NCBI RefSeq assembly: GCF_022751215.1
Contig: NZ_JAICDG010000001.1
Coordinates: 1,488,001 to 1,552,000 of the forward strand
DNA: 64,000 bases
Origin: Actinomadura terrae
Lineage (GTDB): Bacteria > Actinomycetota > Actinomycetes > Streptosporangiales > Streptosporangiaceae
Direction: 5' to 3'
Below, piece by piece: positions 7,438 to 16,590 of this stretch. The notes under the pieces were generated by a model. That model was given only the letters and a program-made list of their open reading frames with translations, was not told the DNA's origin and did not search any database. Position 1 is the stretch's first letter; each line of letters begins with the position of its first letter. A program made the translations under genes and the position numbers.

Positions 7438-8355
7438 ATGGCCCGGACGCGGTACGCCTCCGACCGGGGGCTCACGTCGCGCATGCTCGTGACCATGTTC
7501 CTGCTGGGGCTGGTCTACGTCGTCTTCGTCTCGGCGTTCTTCGTGATCTCGCCGAGCATCGGCGTGATCGCGCTGGGCGTCGCCCTGGTCTTCCTCCTCG
7601 CCCAGTACTTCTTCTCCGGCAAGCTGACGATGTTCGCCATGCACGGGCGGGAGGTCTCCCCGGAGGAGGCGCCCGAACTGCACGGCGTCATCGACCGGAT
7701 CTGCGCGATGTCGGACGCGCCGAAGCCGCGCGTCGCGATCACCGACACCGACGTCCCGAACGCGTTCGCCACCGGCCGCAACCAGAAGAAGGCCGTCGTG
7801 TGCGTCACGACCGGCCTGATGCGCCGCCTCGACCCCGTCGAGCTGGAGGGCGTCCTCGCGCACGAGATGGCGCACATCGCCCACAAGGACGTCGCGGTCA
7901 TGACGATCGCCTCGTTCCTCGGCATCTGCGCGGGCCTCATCACCCGGTTCGGGCTGGAGTGGGGCCTGTGGGGCGGCTTCAACCGCCGCGACGGCGACCA
8001 GAACACCGGCCTGATCCTGCTCGCCGTGATCGCGGTCAGCGCGGTCGCGTACGCGGTCAGCTTCCTGCTCACCCGGGCGCTGTCGCGCTACCGCGAGCTG
8101 TCGGCCGACCGGGCCGCCGCGCTGCTCACCGGCCGACCGTCCGCGCTCGCGAGCGCGCTGACGAAGGTCACCGGCGAGATCGCCCGCATCCCGACCAACG
8201 ACCTGCGCTCCGCGCAGGCGTTCAACGCGTTCTTCTTCACCCCGGCGTTCGGCAAGGGCTTCAGCGTCTCCTCGCTGTTCTCCACCCACCCGACGCTCGA
8301 CCGCCGCCTCGCGCAGCTGTCGTCGATCTCCGACCAGCTCAGCAGGGGAGCCTGA
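7438..8355 (+). CDS. htpX: HtpX-like M48 membrane zinc metalloprotease
   Basis: A 305-residue integral-membrane protease for quality control of damaged membrane proteins. Transmembrane pairs lie at about residues 15-55 and 155-215. The zinc motif HEMAH (in VLAHEMAHIAHKDV, about residue 142) and the third ligand Glu in YRELSADRAAALLTG are present. ATG 7438 has a GGGGGAG site 7 bases upstream. It lies between pspAA and pspAB, and its stop overlaps the next start, so it belongs to the Psp envelope-stress response here. Confidence 0.95.
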   Translation: MARTRYASDRGLTSRMLVTMFLLGLVYVVFVSAFFVISPSIGVIALGVALVFLLAQYFFSGKLTMFAMHGREVSPEEAPELHGVIDRICAMSDAPKPRVAITDTDVPNAFATGRNQKKAVVCVTTGLMRRLDPVELEGVLAHEMAHIAHKDVAVMTIASFLGICAGLITRFGLEWGLWGGFNRRDGDQNTGLILLAVIAVSAVAYAVSFLLTRALSRYRELSADRAAALLTGRPSALASALTKVTGEIARIPTNDLRSAQAFNAFFFTPAFGKGFSVSSLFSTHPTLDRRLAQLSSISDQLSRGA

Positions 8356-8924
8356 TGGGATTCCTGGACACGCTGCTCGGCCGGTCCAAGCCGGTCAAGC
8401 CCGACCTCGACCGGCTGTTCGGGCTGTCCACCGCCGCGATCACGCTGGAGGCCGCCGCCGGGTTCAAGCCGACCGGGCTCGGCTCGGTGTGCTTCCGCGC
8501 GGCCGAGGGCGGCGCGTTCGCGCGGCTCCAGCAGGACGTCCAGGAACTGCTCGACGCCGACGAGGGCCCCAAGGTCGAGATCAGCACCGACTCCTACGGG
8601 TACACGTGGCTGCTCGCCGAGCATCCGCCGGAGGAACTCCCCGCCCTGGTCACCGACCTGCACGCGGTCAACGCGACGCTGGAGGGCGGCGGCTTCGGCC
8701 CGCACCTGCTGTGCTCGCTCGCCGGGTTCACCGGCCCCGAGGGGCAGCGGCTCGCGCTCGTCTACCTCTACAAGCGCGGCACGTTCTACCCGTTCGCGCC
8801 GCTGCCCGGCGACAAGCGCGACAACGCGCTCGAACTCCAGGTCCGCGGCGCGGTCGGCGCCGACCTCCCCTTCGAGGACGACCTCGGCCGGTGGTTCCCC
8901 GTCTGGGGCGCCCCCGGCCTCTGA
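8355..8924 (+). CDS. pspAB: PspAB, PspA-associated protein
   Basis: A 189-residue soluble protein, MGFLDTLLGRSKPVKPDLDRLF at the start and PFEDDLGRWFPVWGAPGL at the end, as in PspAB proteins found beside PspA and HtpX in actinobacteria. There are no membrane segments. Translation is coupled to htpX (TGATG overlap). Function is unknown beyond its association with the Psp system. It ends 17 bases from the convergent nadA stop. Confidence 0.88.
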   Translation: MGFLDTLLGRSKPVKPDLDRLFGLSTAAITLEAAAGFKPTGLGSVCFRAAEGGAFARLQQDVQELLDADEGPKVEISTDSYGYTWLLAEHPPEELPALVTDLHAVNATLEGGGFGPHLLCSLAGFTGPEGQRLALVYLYKRGTFYPFAPLPGDKRDNALELQVRGAVGADLPFEDDLGRWFPVWGAPGL

Positions 8925-8941
8925 GGCCGGCACGGCCCCCG

Positions 8942-10096
8942 CTACGGCAGGGCGAGCATCTGGTCGAGGGCGGCGCGGGCGTAGTGCGCGGTCTCCTCGT
9001 CCACGGTGATGACGTTCTCGACCTCGCCGCGCGCCAGCGTCTCCAGCGACATGACCAGGTGCGGCAGGTCGATCCGGTTCATCGTCGAGCAGTAGCAGAC
9101 GGTCTTGTCGAGGAACATCACGTTCTTGTCGGGGTGGGCGTTCGCCAGCCGCCGGACGAGGTTCAGCTCCGTCCCCACCGCCCACGACGAGCCGGGCTCG
9201 GCCGCCTCGATCGCCTTGATGATGTACTCGGTCGAGCCGATCTGGTCGGCGGCCGTGACGACCTCGTGCCGGCACTCGGGGTGGACGAGCACGTTCACGC
9301 CGGGGACGCGGGCGCGCACGTCGTCCACCGACTCCTTGCTGAACCGGCCGTGCACCGAGCAGTGGCCGCGCCACAGGATCATCTTCGCGTCCCGCAGCTG
9401 CTCCTGCGTAAGACCGCCCTCGCGGCGGTGCGGGCTGTAGACGACGCAGTCTTCCAGCGAGAAGCCCATCTCCAGGACGGCGGTGTTGCGGCCGAGGTGC
9501 TGGTCGGGCAGGAACAGCACCTTCTTGCCCTTGGAGTAGGCCCACTCCAGGGCCCGCTTCGCATTGGACGAGGTGCACACGACGCCGCCGTGCCGTCCGA
9601 CGAACCCCTTGATGTCGGCCGAGGAGTTCATGTAGGTCACCGGGACCACGTCGTCGGCGATCCCGGCGTCCTCCAGGACGTCCCAGCACTCCTCGACCTG
9701 GTCGAACGTGGCCATGTCGGCCATCGAGCAGCCCGCGCCGAGGTCGGGGAGGATCACGCGCTGGTGGGCGGCGGTCAGGATGTCGGCCGACTCCGCCATG
9801 AAGTGCACGCCGCAGAACACCACGTACGGCGCCTCGGGACGCGCCGCCGCCTGCTGGGCGAGCTTGAACGAGTCGCCGGTGACGTCCGCGAACTGGATGA
9901 CCTCGTCGCGCTGGTAGTGGTGGCCGAGGACGAAGACCCGGTCGCCGAGCGCCGCCTTCGCGGCGGCGGCCCGCTCGACCAGCCGGGGGTCGGACGCGGG
10001 CGGCAGCTCGCCGGGACAGTCCACGCCGCGCTCGCTGCCCGGGTCGGCACCCTCGCCGAGCAGCAGCAGCGGAAGATCGCGCACTGGGGTGGTCAC
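8942..10096 (-). CDS. nadA: Quinolinate synthase A
   Basis: A 384-residue [4Fe-4S] enzyme that condenses iminoaspartate with dihydroxyacetone phosphate to quinolinate in NAD synthesis. The three cluster Cys are in VFCGVHFMAES, HPECRHEV and CYCSTMNR. Substrate motifs GHHYQRDEV, YMNSSADIKG, CTSSNAKRAL and PDQHLGRNTA are intact. nadB and nadC are not adjacent, which is unusual for this pathway. A short palindrome at 10124-10138 lies upstream and could bind a NAD-pathway repressor. The Fe-S carrier gene lies divergently 240 bases away. Confidence 0.97.
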   Translation of the reverse strand: MTTPVRDLPLLLLGEGADPGSERGVDCPGELPPASDPRLVERAAAAKAALGDRVFVLGHHYQRDEVIQFADVTGDSFKLAQQAAARPEAPYVVFCGVHFMAESADILTAAHQRVILPDLGAGCSMADMATFDQVEECWDVLEDAGIADDVVPVTYMNSSADIKGFVGRHGGVVCTSSNAKRALEWAYSKGKKVLFLPDQHLGRNTAVLEMGFSLEDCVVYSPHRREGGLTQEQLRDAKMILWRGHCSVHGRFSKESVDDVRARVPGVNVLVHPECRHEVVTAADQIGSTEYIIKAIEAAEPGSSWAVGTELNLVRRLANAHPDKNVMFLDKTVCYCSTMNRIDLPHLVMSLETLARGEVENVITVDEETAHYARAALDQMLALP

Positions 10097-10123
10097 GGGA
10101 GACTCCCTCCTGCGACGGACTTA

Positions 10124-10138
10124 TCGTCGCTCTGACGA
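10124..10138. promoter_or_regulatory. Possible operator upstream of nadA
   Basis: A perfect inverted repeat TCGTC-gctct-GACGA lies 28 bases upstream of the nadA ATG, with AT-rich flanks (TTA left, CTAAT right) that are unusual here. No known regulator motif is matched with certainty. Confidence 0.3.
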
Positions 10139-10333
10139 CTAATGATTGCATATCCGGGCAAGTCCGGCGGTGTGACGTAGACCGCACCCCTCCCCGGTGT
10201 TAAACCCCGCCGATAAGCGGAATGGGCCTGCGGCGAGGTACGTTGTCCTACGGGAAGAGGTCGAACGACGTCCTCGGAGACAAGCGACGGTTCGCCGCAT
10301 GAGCGGCGCAGCGAGAACCCGGGAGCTGAACAC

Positions 10334-10696
10334 ATGACGGTTTCAGGCGAGACCACGCAGGAGACCACGCAGCAGGGCGTCATCCTCACCGACGCCGCCG
10401 CCGTGAAGGCCCGCGGCCTTCTGGAGCAGGAGGGCCGCGACGATCTCGCCCTGCGTGTCGCGGTGCAGCCGGGCGGCTGCTCCGGCCTGATCTACCAGCT
10501 CTTCTTCGACGAGCGGGAGATGGACGGCGACCAGATCCAGGACTTCGGCGGCCTGTCGGTCCGCGTCGACCGGATGAGCGCCCCCTACCTCACCGGCGCC
10601 ACCATCGACTTCGTGGACTCGATCGAGAAGCAGGGCTTCACGATCGACAACCCGAACGCGTCCGGCTCCTGCGCCTGCGGCGACAGCTTCAACTAG
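10334..10696 (+). CDS. erpA: ErpA/IscA-type iron-sulfur cluster carrier
   Basis: A 120-residue A-type scaffold protein that delivers Fe-S clusters to apoproteins. The three conserved Cys are present: one in QPGGCSGLIYQL (about residue 49) and two in the C-terminal SCACGDSF. The length and the IDNPNASGSCACG ending match the family. From memory, the same gene lies near ctaC and adoK in M. tuberculosis (Rv2204c). A strong hairpin follows the stop, so it is probably monocistronic. Confidence 0.95.
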   Translation: MTVSGETTQETTQQGVILTDAAAVKARGLLEQEGRDDLALRVAVQPGGCSGLIYQLFFDEREMDGDQIQDFGGLSVRVDRMSAPYLTGATIDFVDSIEKQGFTIDNPNASGSCACGDSFN

Positions 10697-10712
10697 TCCG
10701 CGTCGACGAGCC

Positions 10713-10750
10713 CCAAGGGCGGTCCGGTGTGATTCCGGGCCGCCCTTTGG
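10713..10750 (+). terminator. Intrinsic terminator after erpA
   Basis: CCAAGGGCGG (10713-10722) pairs with CCGCCCTTTGG (10740-10750) with one bulge and an inner CCGG/CCGG pairing. It starts 17 bases after the stop codon. Confidence 0.75.
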
Positions 10751-10881
10751 CGTCCGGCAGGCCGGTATAGGCATCCTCGACGGGTGTGCGAGCGCCGCTT
10801 CGTATGCTCCGATGGAAGTAGTCTTTCCGGGTTGAAACAGCCGGTGACAAGCCGGACGACCACGACGAGGAGAGCGACGCC

Positions 10882-11862
10882 GTGCGCATCGCCGTGACAG
10901 GCTCCATTGCGACCGACCATCTCATGACCTTCCCCGGACGGTTCACCGACCAGCTCCTCCCGGACCAGCTCGACCAGGTGTCGCTGTCGTTCCTGGTGGA
11001 CGAGCTGGACATCCGCCGGGGCGGCATCGCCGCCAACATCTGCTTCGGGATGGGGAGCCTCGGCAAGGAGTCGATCCTCGTCGGCTCCGTCGGCGCCGAC
11101 TTCGCCGACTACCGGTCCTGGCTCGAACGGCACGGCGTGGACACCGCGTCCGTACACGTGTCCGAGATCCACCACACCGCCCGGTTCCTGTGCACCACCG
11201 ACCAGGACCAGAACCAGATCGCCACCTTCTACGCCGGGGCGATGAGCGAGGCCCGCTCCATCGAGCTGCGCCCCGTCGCCGAGCGCGTCGGCGGCCTCGA
11301 CCTCGTCGTGGTCAGCCCCAACGACCCCGAGGCGATGCTCCGCCACACCGACGAGTGCCGCACCCGCGAGATCCCGTTCGCGGCCGACCCGTCCCAGCAG
11401 CTCGCCCGGATGGACGGCGCCGACGTCCGCCGCCTCATCGACGGCGCCGCCTACCTGTTCACCAACGAGTACGAGAAGGCCCTCAGCGAGGAGAAGACCG
11501 GCTGGACGAGCGAGGAGATCCTCTCCCGCGTCGGCGTCCGCGTCACCACGCTCGGCGCCAAGGGCGTCGTCATCGACCGCCAGGGCGAGGAGGGCGTGCA
11601 CGTCCCGCCAGTCCACGTCGACTCCGTCGTCGACCCGACCGGCGTCGGCGACGCCTTCCGCGCGGGCTTCCTGTCGGCCACCGCCTGGAACCTCCCCCTG
11701 GAGCGCGCCGCCCAGGTCGGCAACGCCATCGCCGCGCACGCGCTGGAGGCCGCGGGCCCGCAGGAGTACACCCTCTCCCGCCAGTCCTTCCTCGACCGCT
11801 TCGCCGCCACCTACGGCCGGCCGGCCGCCGACGAGGTCGCCCCCCACCTCACCACCGCGTAG
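10882..11862 (+). CDS. adoK: PfkB-family carbohydrate kinase, probably adenosine kinase
   Basis: A 326-residue ribokinase-fold enzyme. PfkB signature 1 (RRGGIAANICFGMGSLG) lies at about residues 44-60. Signature 2 with the catalytic Asp (DPTGVGDAFRAGFL) lies near residue 254. The N-terminus MRIAVTGSIATDHLMTFPGRF and the lid region match the M. tuberculosis AdoK type, which phosphorylates adenosine. From memory, AdoK (Rv2202c) also sits between the Fe-S carrier and ctaC in mycobacteria. Substrate specificity is therefore inferred. The GTG start follows a GAGGAGAG site. Confidence 0.85.
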   Translation: MRIAVTGSIATDHLMTFPGRFTDQLLPDQLDQVSLSFLVDELDIRRGGIAANICFGMGSLGKESILVGSVGADFADYRSWLERHGVDTASVHVSEIHHTARFLCTTDQDQNQIATFYAGAMSEARSIELRPVAERVGGLDLVVVSPNDPEAMLRHTDECRTREIPFAADPSQQLARMDGADVRRLIDGAAYLFTNEYEKALSEEKTGWTSEEILSRVGVRVTTLGAKGVVIDRQGEEGVHVPPVHVDSVVDPTGVGDAFRAGFLSATAWNLPLERAAQVGNAIAAHALEAAGPQEYTLSRQSFLDRFAATYGRPAADEVAPHLTTA

Positions 11863-11874
11863 GACGAACGACAC

Positions 11875-11911
11875 GAATGGCCGCGCCCCGACGCCGGGGA
11901 CGCGGCCATTC
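11875..11911 (+). terminator. Intrinsic terminator after adoK
   Basis: GAATGGCCGCG (11875-11885) pairs perfectly with CGCGGCCATTC (11901-11911). An inner CCCCG/CGGGG stem extends it, giving about 16 paired bases and a 4-base loop. Confidence 0.85.
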
Positions 11912-12025
11912 GCAACTCAGGTACGTGGACCCCTCAATCCAGGCACGCAAGAGACCGCGAGGGGCGCCGCGCACTCTGGACTGAGGAGCGCAGGGAGCGC
12001 CAGCGACCGGAGCGACGAGGGAAGA

Positions 12026-12043
12026 GGGCGCGAAAAAGCGCCC
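12026..12043 (-). terminator. Terminator after the desulfurase/TusA operon
   Basis: A 6-bp GGGCGC/GCGCCC stem with a gaaaaa loop lies 27 bases past the tusA-like stop in the leftward direction. It is short but well placed. Confidence 0.5.
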
Positions 12044-12069
12044 CGAGCCGCCGAGCGTAGGCGAGGCAA

Positions 12070-12381
12070 TTAGTACGTTCTTTTGATGTGGAAGCCCCAG
12101 CCGCCTTGGGGGAGGGTCTCTTCGCGGACGAAGTCCTGGGACTTCATGCGGCACCAGGCGGGAATGTCGGTGCAGGCGGCGGCGTCGTCGGCGAGGACGG
12201 CGACGATCTCGCCGACGGGGACCTCGCGGATCCGCTCGGCGAGCATGATGATCGGGATCGGGCACTTGCGGCCGAGCGCGTCGATGACCAGCACCGGGGG
12301 CGGGCCCGCGGGCTCGGCGGGGGACGGCGCGGGGGTGGCGCTCGCGGGCGCGGTGCTCTTGGCGCGGCCTCGGAACCTCAT
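12070..12381 (-). CDS. TusA-like sulfurtransferase
   Basis: A 103-residue protein whose C-terminal ~75 residues form a TusA/SirA-like domain. The persulfide-forming Cys lies in DALGRKCPIPIIMLAERI at about residue 39, the family CPxP motif, and EIVAVLADDAAACTDIPAWC follows. The N-terminal ~28 residues are an Ala/Pro-rich extension. Its ATG overlaps the stop of the cysteine desulfurase gene (ATGA), so it is the likely direct sulfur acceptor from that enzyme. The final acceptor (tRNA thiolation, molybdopterin or other) cannot be read from the sequence. Confidence 0.88.
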   Translation of the reverse strand: MRFRGRAKSTAPASATPAPSPAEPAGPPPVLVIDALGRKCPIPIIMLAERIREVPVGEIVAVLADDAAACTDIPAWCRMKSQDFVREETLPQGGWGFHIKRTY

Positions 12382-13556
12382 GGGCGCGACCGCCTCCCTG
12401 TCTCTGGGGTGTTCATCGCCGACCGGCGCAGCCGGGAGACGGCGCCGGGGAGGACGGCGAGGAACCGGTCGACGTCCGCCGCACCGGTGCCACGCGGCAG
12501 CGATACCCGTACGTTTCCATGGGTGATCACTCCCATCGCCTCCAGGACATGACTTGGTCGCAGCGTATCCGCCGTGCACGAGCTTCCAGAGGAAACCGCG
12601 AAACCCATCCTGTCCAATTCGGTGAGAAGTGCCTCACCCTCGACATACAGGCAGGAAAAGGTGACGAGGTGGGGGAGCCGCCGGACGGGGTCGCCGACCA
12701 CCTGGACGTCCGGGATCTCCCTCGGGACGCGATCGCGGATCAGGTCGACGAGCGCGGAGAGGCGCGGCGCGTCGTCCGCCATGTCGGCCTGGAACGCCTC
12801 CAGGGCGGCGGCCGCCGCGACGACGGCGGGGACGTTCTCGAACCCGGGGACGCGGCGTCCCTCGCGCTCGTCGGCGGGGAGCGGGGAGCGCCAGCGGGTG
12901 CCCTTGCGGATGACGAGCACGCCGACTCCGGCGGGTCCGCCCCATTTGTGGGCACTTCCGGCGAGGAACGACCAGCCGCCCGGTACGTCCGCGCGTCCGA
13001 GGGACTGCGCGGCGTCGACGAACAGCGGCACGCCCGCCGCGCGGCACGCCTCGGCGACCTCCGCGACGGGCTGGAGTGTCCCGACCTCGTGGTTGGCCGA
13101 CTGGAGGCACGCCAGTGCGGTGTCGGGCCTGAGCGCGGCGCCGAACGCGGCCGGGTCGACCCGGCCGGTCCGGTCGACGCCGACGATCGTGACCTCGTCG
13201 CCGCCCCGCTCGTGCAGTTCCGCGGCGTGCAGCACACTGGAGTGCTCGACGGCGCCGACCACCAGGTGGCGCCCGGCCCGCCGGCGCGCCTGGAGCCCCC
13301 CGAGGACCGCCAGGTGCACCGCCTGGGTGCCCGAGGACGTGAACGACACCTCGTCCGGACGGGCACGCAGGACACCGGCGACACGCGCGCGCGCCCGGTC
13401 CATCAGCACGCGGGTGCTCCGGGCCGTCCCGTAGAGCCTGGCGGGATCGGCCCAGCCCGCGTCCAGCGCCTCCAGCAGCGCCGCCCGCGCCGCGGGATGC
13501 GGCGGTTCGGTGGAAGCGGCGTCGAGATAGGCGCCCGGCGCGCTGGAGTCGGCCAC
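12378..13556 (-). CDS. Cysteine desulfurase (class V aminotransferase fold)
   Basis: A 392-residue PLP enzyme that releases sulfur from cysteine as an enzyme-bound persulfide. The PLP lysine lies in FLAGSAHKWGGPAGVGVL, the Asp in PLFVDAAQSLGR and the His in GAVEHSSVLHAA. The active-site Cys loop SSGSSCTADTLRPSHVLEAMG identifies an IscS/NifS-like enzyme. Together with the coupled TusA-like protein it forms a dedicated sulfur-relay pair. A TAGTGT element (13563-13568) 6 bases before the GTG suggests a leaderless transcript. It is divergent from ctaC with about 130 bases between starts. Confidence 0.92.
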   Translation of the reverse strand: MADSSAPGAYLDAASTEPPHPAARAALLEALDAGWADPARLYGTARSTRVLMDRARARVAGVLRARPDEVSFTSSGTQAVHLAVLGGLQARRRAGRHLVVGAVEHSSVLHAAELHERGGDEVTIVGVDRTGRVDPAAFGAALRPDTALACLQSANHEVGTLQPVAEVAEACRAAGVPLFVDAAQSLGRADVPGGWSFLAGSAHKWGGPAGVGVLVIRKGTRWRSPLPADEREGRRVPGFENVPAVVAAAAALEAFQADMADDAPRLSALVDLIRDRVPREIPDVQVVGDPVRRLPHLVTFSCLYVEGEALLTELDRMGFAVSSGSSCTADTLRPSHVLEAMGVITHGNVRVSLPRGTGAADVDRFLAVLPGAVSRLRRSAMNTPETGRRSRP

Positions 13557-13684
13557 GCCAGAACACTAACCGGGCACCCGATCGGGGGTTCGCGCGACCC
13601 TCGCGCTAGGGTGTCCACCACATGTGTAACTCCTGATCTCATCCGCCCGGACGACCGGGCATTCATCCGTGGGGAAGGCATTCC

Positions 13685-14512
13685 GTGAGTCCGACCCGCT
13701 CTAGGGAGCGGCGTACGCCTGTGCGCGGTCGCCGCGCATTGAGAAGCGCCGGCGCGCTGGGCCTGCTGGCGCTGACCGCCACCGCCTGTAGCGGCGAGGC
13801 GTCCCGCCTAGGCATGCCCGAGCCGATCGGGCCCCAGGCCGAGCGCATGCTGAAGCTCTGGCAGGGGTCCTGGATCGCCGCGTTCGCCGTCGGTGCCGTC
13901 GTGTGGGGCCTGATCATCTGGGCGGTGCTGTTCCACCGCAAGCGCTCCGACGACCTGCCGCCGCAGGTGCGCTACAACATGCCGATCGAGATCCTTTACA
14001 CGGCGGTCCCGTTCGTCATCATCGCGGTCCTGTTCTTCTTCACCGTCCGGGACGAGAACTACGTCGAGAAGACCACGGACAATCCCGCGGTCACCATCGA
14101 CGTCACCGGCTTCCAGTGGAGCTGGCAGTTCGACTACAAGGAGAAGACCGGCGGCCAGGAGAAGACCGTCGCCTCCGTCGTCGGGCAGCCGGTCGCGCCG
14201 AACGCCAGCGGCGGCGCCAAGCCGGTAATGACGGTCCCGTCCGGCAAGACGGTCCGGATCAGGTTGCACTCCAACGACGTCATCCACTCGTTCTGGGTCC
14301 CGGCGCTCCTGTACAAGAAGGACGTCATGCCGGGCTACACCAACGAGTTCGAGTTCACCGCGAACAAGCTCGGCACCTATGAGGGCCGCTGCGCGGAGCT
14401 GTGCGGCGTCGACCACAGCAGGATGCTGTTCCAGCTCCGGGTCGTGACGCCCGAGCAGTACGCCGCGTTCATCGCCGAGTCCAAGGCCAAGGCCGTGGGG
14501 GGTGCCAAGTGA
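13685..14512 (+). CDS. ctaC: Cytochrome c oxidase subunit II (aa3 type)
   Basis: A 275-residue lipoprotein subunit that carries the CuA electron-entry site. A signal with lipobox LTATAC puts the lipidated Cys at residue 35. Two transmembrane helices follow ([22 protein letters not shown] and [19 protein letters not shown]). The CuA ligands are all present: the upstream His in VIHSFWVP and the C-terminal [12 protein letters not shown] near residues 236-247. The start is GTG 13685. The stop overlaps ctaD (GTGA), so the two subunits are coupled. Confidence 0.97.
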   Translation: MSPTRSRERRTPVRGRRALRSAGALGLLALTATACSGEASRLGMPEPIGPQAERMLKLWQGSWIAAFAVGAVVWGLIIWAVLFHRKRSDDLPPQVRYNMPIEILYTAVPFVIIAVLFFFTVRDENYVEKTTDNPAVTIDVTGFQWSWQFDYKEKTGGQEKTVASVVGQPVAPNASGGAKPVMTVPSGKTVRIRLHSNDVIHSFWVPALLYKKDVMPGYTNEFEFTANKLGTYEGRCAELCGVDHSRMLFQLRVVTPEQYAAFIAESKAKAVGGAK

Positions 14513-16176
14513 CCACGATCAGTCACGCACCGAGTACGCCGGTCGCCGCGTCGCGGACGAGCAAGGGGCGCATCCTCGCCTCGTGGATGTCGTCCACCGA
14601 CCACAAGGTGATCGGCTACCTGTACCTGATCACGTCGTTCGTGATGTTCCTCATCGGCGGCGTGCTCGCGCTGATGATGCGGGCCGAGCTGTTCAAGCCC
14701 GAGCTCCAGATCTTCAGCAACGAGCAGTTCAACCAGCTGTTCACCATGCACGGCACGATCATGCTGCTGATGTTCGCGACGCCGCTGTTCGCGGGGTTCG
14801 CCAACGTCATCATGCCGCTCCAGATCGGCGCGCCCGACGTGGCGTTCCCGCGGATGAACATGCTGGCGTACTGGCTGTTCCTGTTCGGCAGCATCATCGT
14901 CATCGCGGGCTTCCTGACGCCGGGCGGCGCGGCCAGCTTCGGCTGGTTCGCCTACGCCCCGCTGTCGGACGCGGTGCGCTCGCCGGGCGTCGGCGGCGAC
15001 ATGTGGGTCATGGGCCTCGCGATGTCGGGCTTCGGCACCATCATGGGCGCGGTCAACTTCATCACCACGATCCTGTGCATGCGCGCCCCCGGCATGACGA
15101 TGTTCCGGATGCCGATCTTCACCTGGAACATCCTGCTGACCTCCATCCTCGTCCTGCTGGCGTTCCCGGTGCTCGCCGCGGCGCTGCTGGCGCTGGAGGC
15201 CGACCGCAAGCTCGGCGCGCACGTGTTCGACTCCGCGCACGGCGGCGCGCTGCTGTGGCAGCACCTGTTCTGGTTCTTCGGGCATCCGGAGGTCTACATC
15301 ATCGCGTTGCCCTTCTTCGGCATCGTGACCGAGATCCTCCCGGTGTTCAGCCGCAAGCCCGTGTTCGGCTACATCGGCCTGGTGTTCGCGACGATCAGCA
15401 TCGCGGGCCTGTCGGTCACCGTGTGGGCGCACCACATGTTCGTGACCGGCCAGGTGCTGCTGCCGTTCTTCTCGTTCATGACGTTCCTCATCGCCGTGCC
15501 CACGGGGGTGAAGTTCTTCAACTGGGTGGGGACGATCTGGCGAGGGCAGCTGACGTTCGAGTCGCCGATGCTGTGGTCGCTGGGCTTCCTCGTGACGTTC
15601 CTGTTCGGCGGCCTGACCGGCGTCATCCTCGCGTCCCCGCCGATGGACTTCCAGCTGTCGGACTCCTACTTCGTCGTGGCGCACTTCCACTACGTGGTGT
15701 TCGGCACGGTGGTGTTCGCGATGTTCGCGGGCTTCTACTTCTGGTGGCCGAAGTGGACCGGCAAGATGCTGAACGACACGCTCGGCAAAGTCCACTTCTG
15801 GATGCTGTTCATCGGCTTCCACGGCACGTTCCTCATCCAGCACTGGCTGGGCGCCGAGGGCATGCCGCGCCGCTACGCCGACTACGCGAGCGAGTTCGAG
15901 GGCCTCAACCAGGTCTCGACGGTCTTCTCGTTCATCCTCGGCCTGTCGATGCTGCCGTTCTTCTACAACGTCTACATCACCGCCAAGAAGGGCAAGCCGG
16001 TGAACGTGGACGACCCGTGGGGCTACGGCTCGTCGCTGGAGTGGGCGACCTCGTGCCCGCCGCCGCGGCACAACTTCAACTCGATCCCGAAGATCCGCTC
16101 GGAGCGCCCGGCGTTCGACCTGCACCACCCGCACGTGGGTGCCAAGGGCGAGCTGTCCGGGGCGAAGGGGGAGTAG
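14509..16176 (+). CDS. ctaD: Cytochrome c oxidase subunit I (aa3 type)
   Basis: A 555-residue catalytic subunit with twelve transmembrane segments. It holds heme a, heme a3 and CuB. Visible features are the heme a His in [16 protein letters not shown], the CuB His-Tyr pair in [14 protein letters not shown], the His-His pair in [11 protein letters not shown], and the heme ligands in [13 protein letters not shown] 14509 overlaps the ctaC stop. In M. tuberculosis ctaD lies elsewhere, so the contiguous C-D-F order differs from mycobacteria. Confidence 0.98.
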   Translation: MTTISHAPSTPVAASRTSKGRILASWMSSTDHKVIGYLYLITSFVMFLIGGVLALMMRAELFKPELQIFSNEQFNQLFTMHGTIMLLMFATPLFAGFANVIMPLQIGAPDVAFPRMNMLAYWLFLFGSIIVIAGFLTPGGAASFGWFAYAPLSDAVRSPGVGGDMWVMGLAMSGFGTIMGAVNFITTILCMRAPGMTMFRMPIFTWNILLTSILVLLAFPVLAAALLALEADRKLGAHVFDSAHGGALLWQHLFWFFGHPEVYIIALPFFGIVTEILPVFSRKPVFGYIGLVFATISIAGLSVTVWAHHMFVTGQVLLPFFSFMTFLIAVPTGVKFFNWVGTIWRGQLTFESPMLWSLGFLVTFLFGGLTGVILASPPMDFQLSDSYFVVAHFHYVVFGTVVFAMFAGFYFWWPKWTGKMLNDTLGKVHFWMLFIGFHGTFLIQHWLGAEGMPRRYADYASEFEGLNQVSTVFSFILGLSMLPFFYNVYITAKKGKPVNVDDPWGYGSSLEWATSCPPPRHNFNSIPKIRSERPAFDLHHPHVGAKGELSGAKGE

Positions 16177-16179
16177 CCG

Positions 16180-16590
16180 ATGCGCGTCCAGGCGTTCATG
16201 TTCTACGGGTGCGCGGTCTTCTTCCTCGCCACCGACATCGTGTACTGGCTGTGGTCGGGTGACTGGACGGGCACCACGGCGCTCGCCCTCGCCATCGGCC
16301 TCGCCGGGCTCATCGGGTTCTACATCCACTTCACCGTCCGGCGCCTCGAACGGGCCAACAACGGCCCGTTGTACGAGGACGACCCGGAGGGCGACATCGC
16401 CGACGCCGCGGGCGAGCTGGGCTTCTTCAGCCCGCACAGCTGGTGGCCGCTGTTCCTGGGGCTGTCGGCCGCGTGCGTGGCCCTCGGCGTGGTGTTCGGC
16501 TGGTGGATGGTGATCCTCGGCGGGGCCGCGGTCATCATGACGACGATCGGTCTGGTCTTCGAGTACTACCGGGGTCATTTCGCCCACTGA
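16180..16590 (+). CDS. ctaF: Cytochrome c oxidase subunit IV (actinobacterial CtaF)
   Basis: A 136-residue four-helix membrane subunit (MRVQAFMFYGCAVFFLATDIVYWLW; WWMVILGGAAVIMTTIGLVFEYYRGHFAH) that occurs only in actinobacterial aa3 oxidases, where it helps form the bc1-aa3 supercomplex. It starts three bases after ctaD and ends the operon, followed by a strong terminator. Confidence 0.95.
   Translation: MRVQAFMFYGCAVFFLATDIVYWLWSGDWTGTTALALAIGLAGLIGFYIHFTVRRLERANNGPLYEDDPEGDIADAAGELGFFSPHSWWPLFLGLSAACVALGVVFGWWMVILGGAAVIMTTIGLVFEYYRGHFAH

Noticed and set aside
11912..12069. tRNA or known small RNA in the adoK-tusA gap
   Set aside because: No cloverleaf, T-arm GTTCGAATC-type box or CCA end can be found. 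Only hairpins are present.
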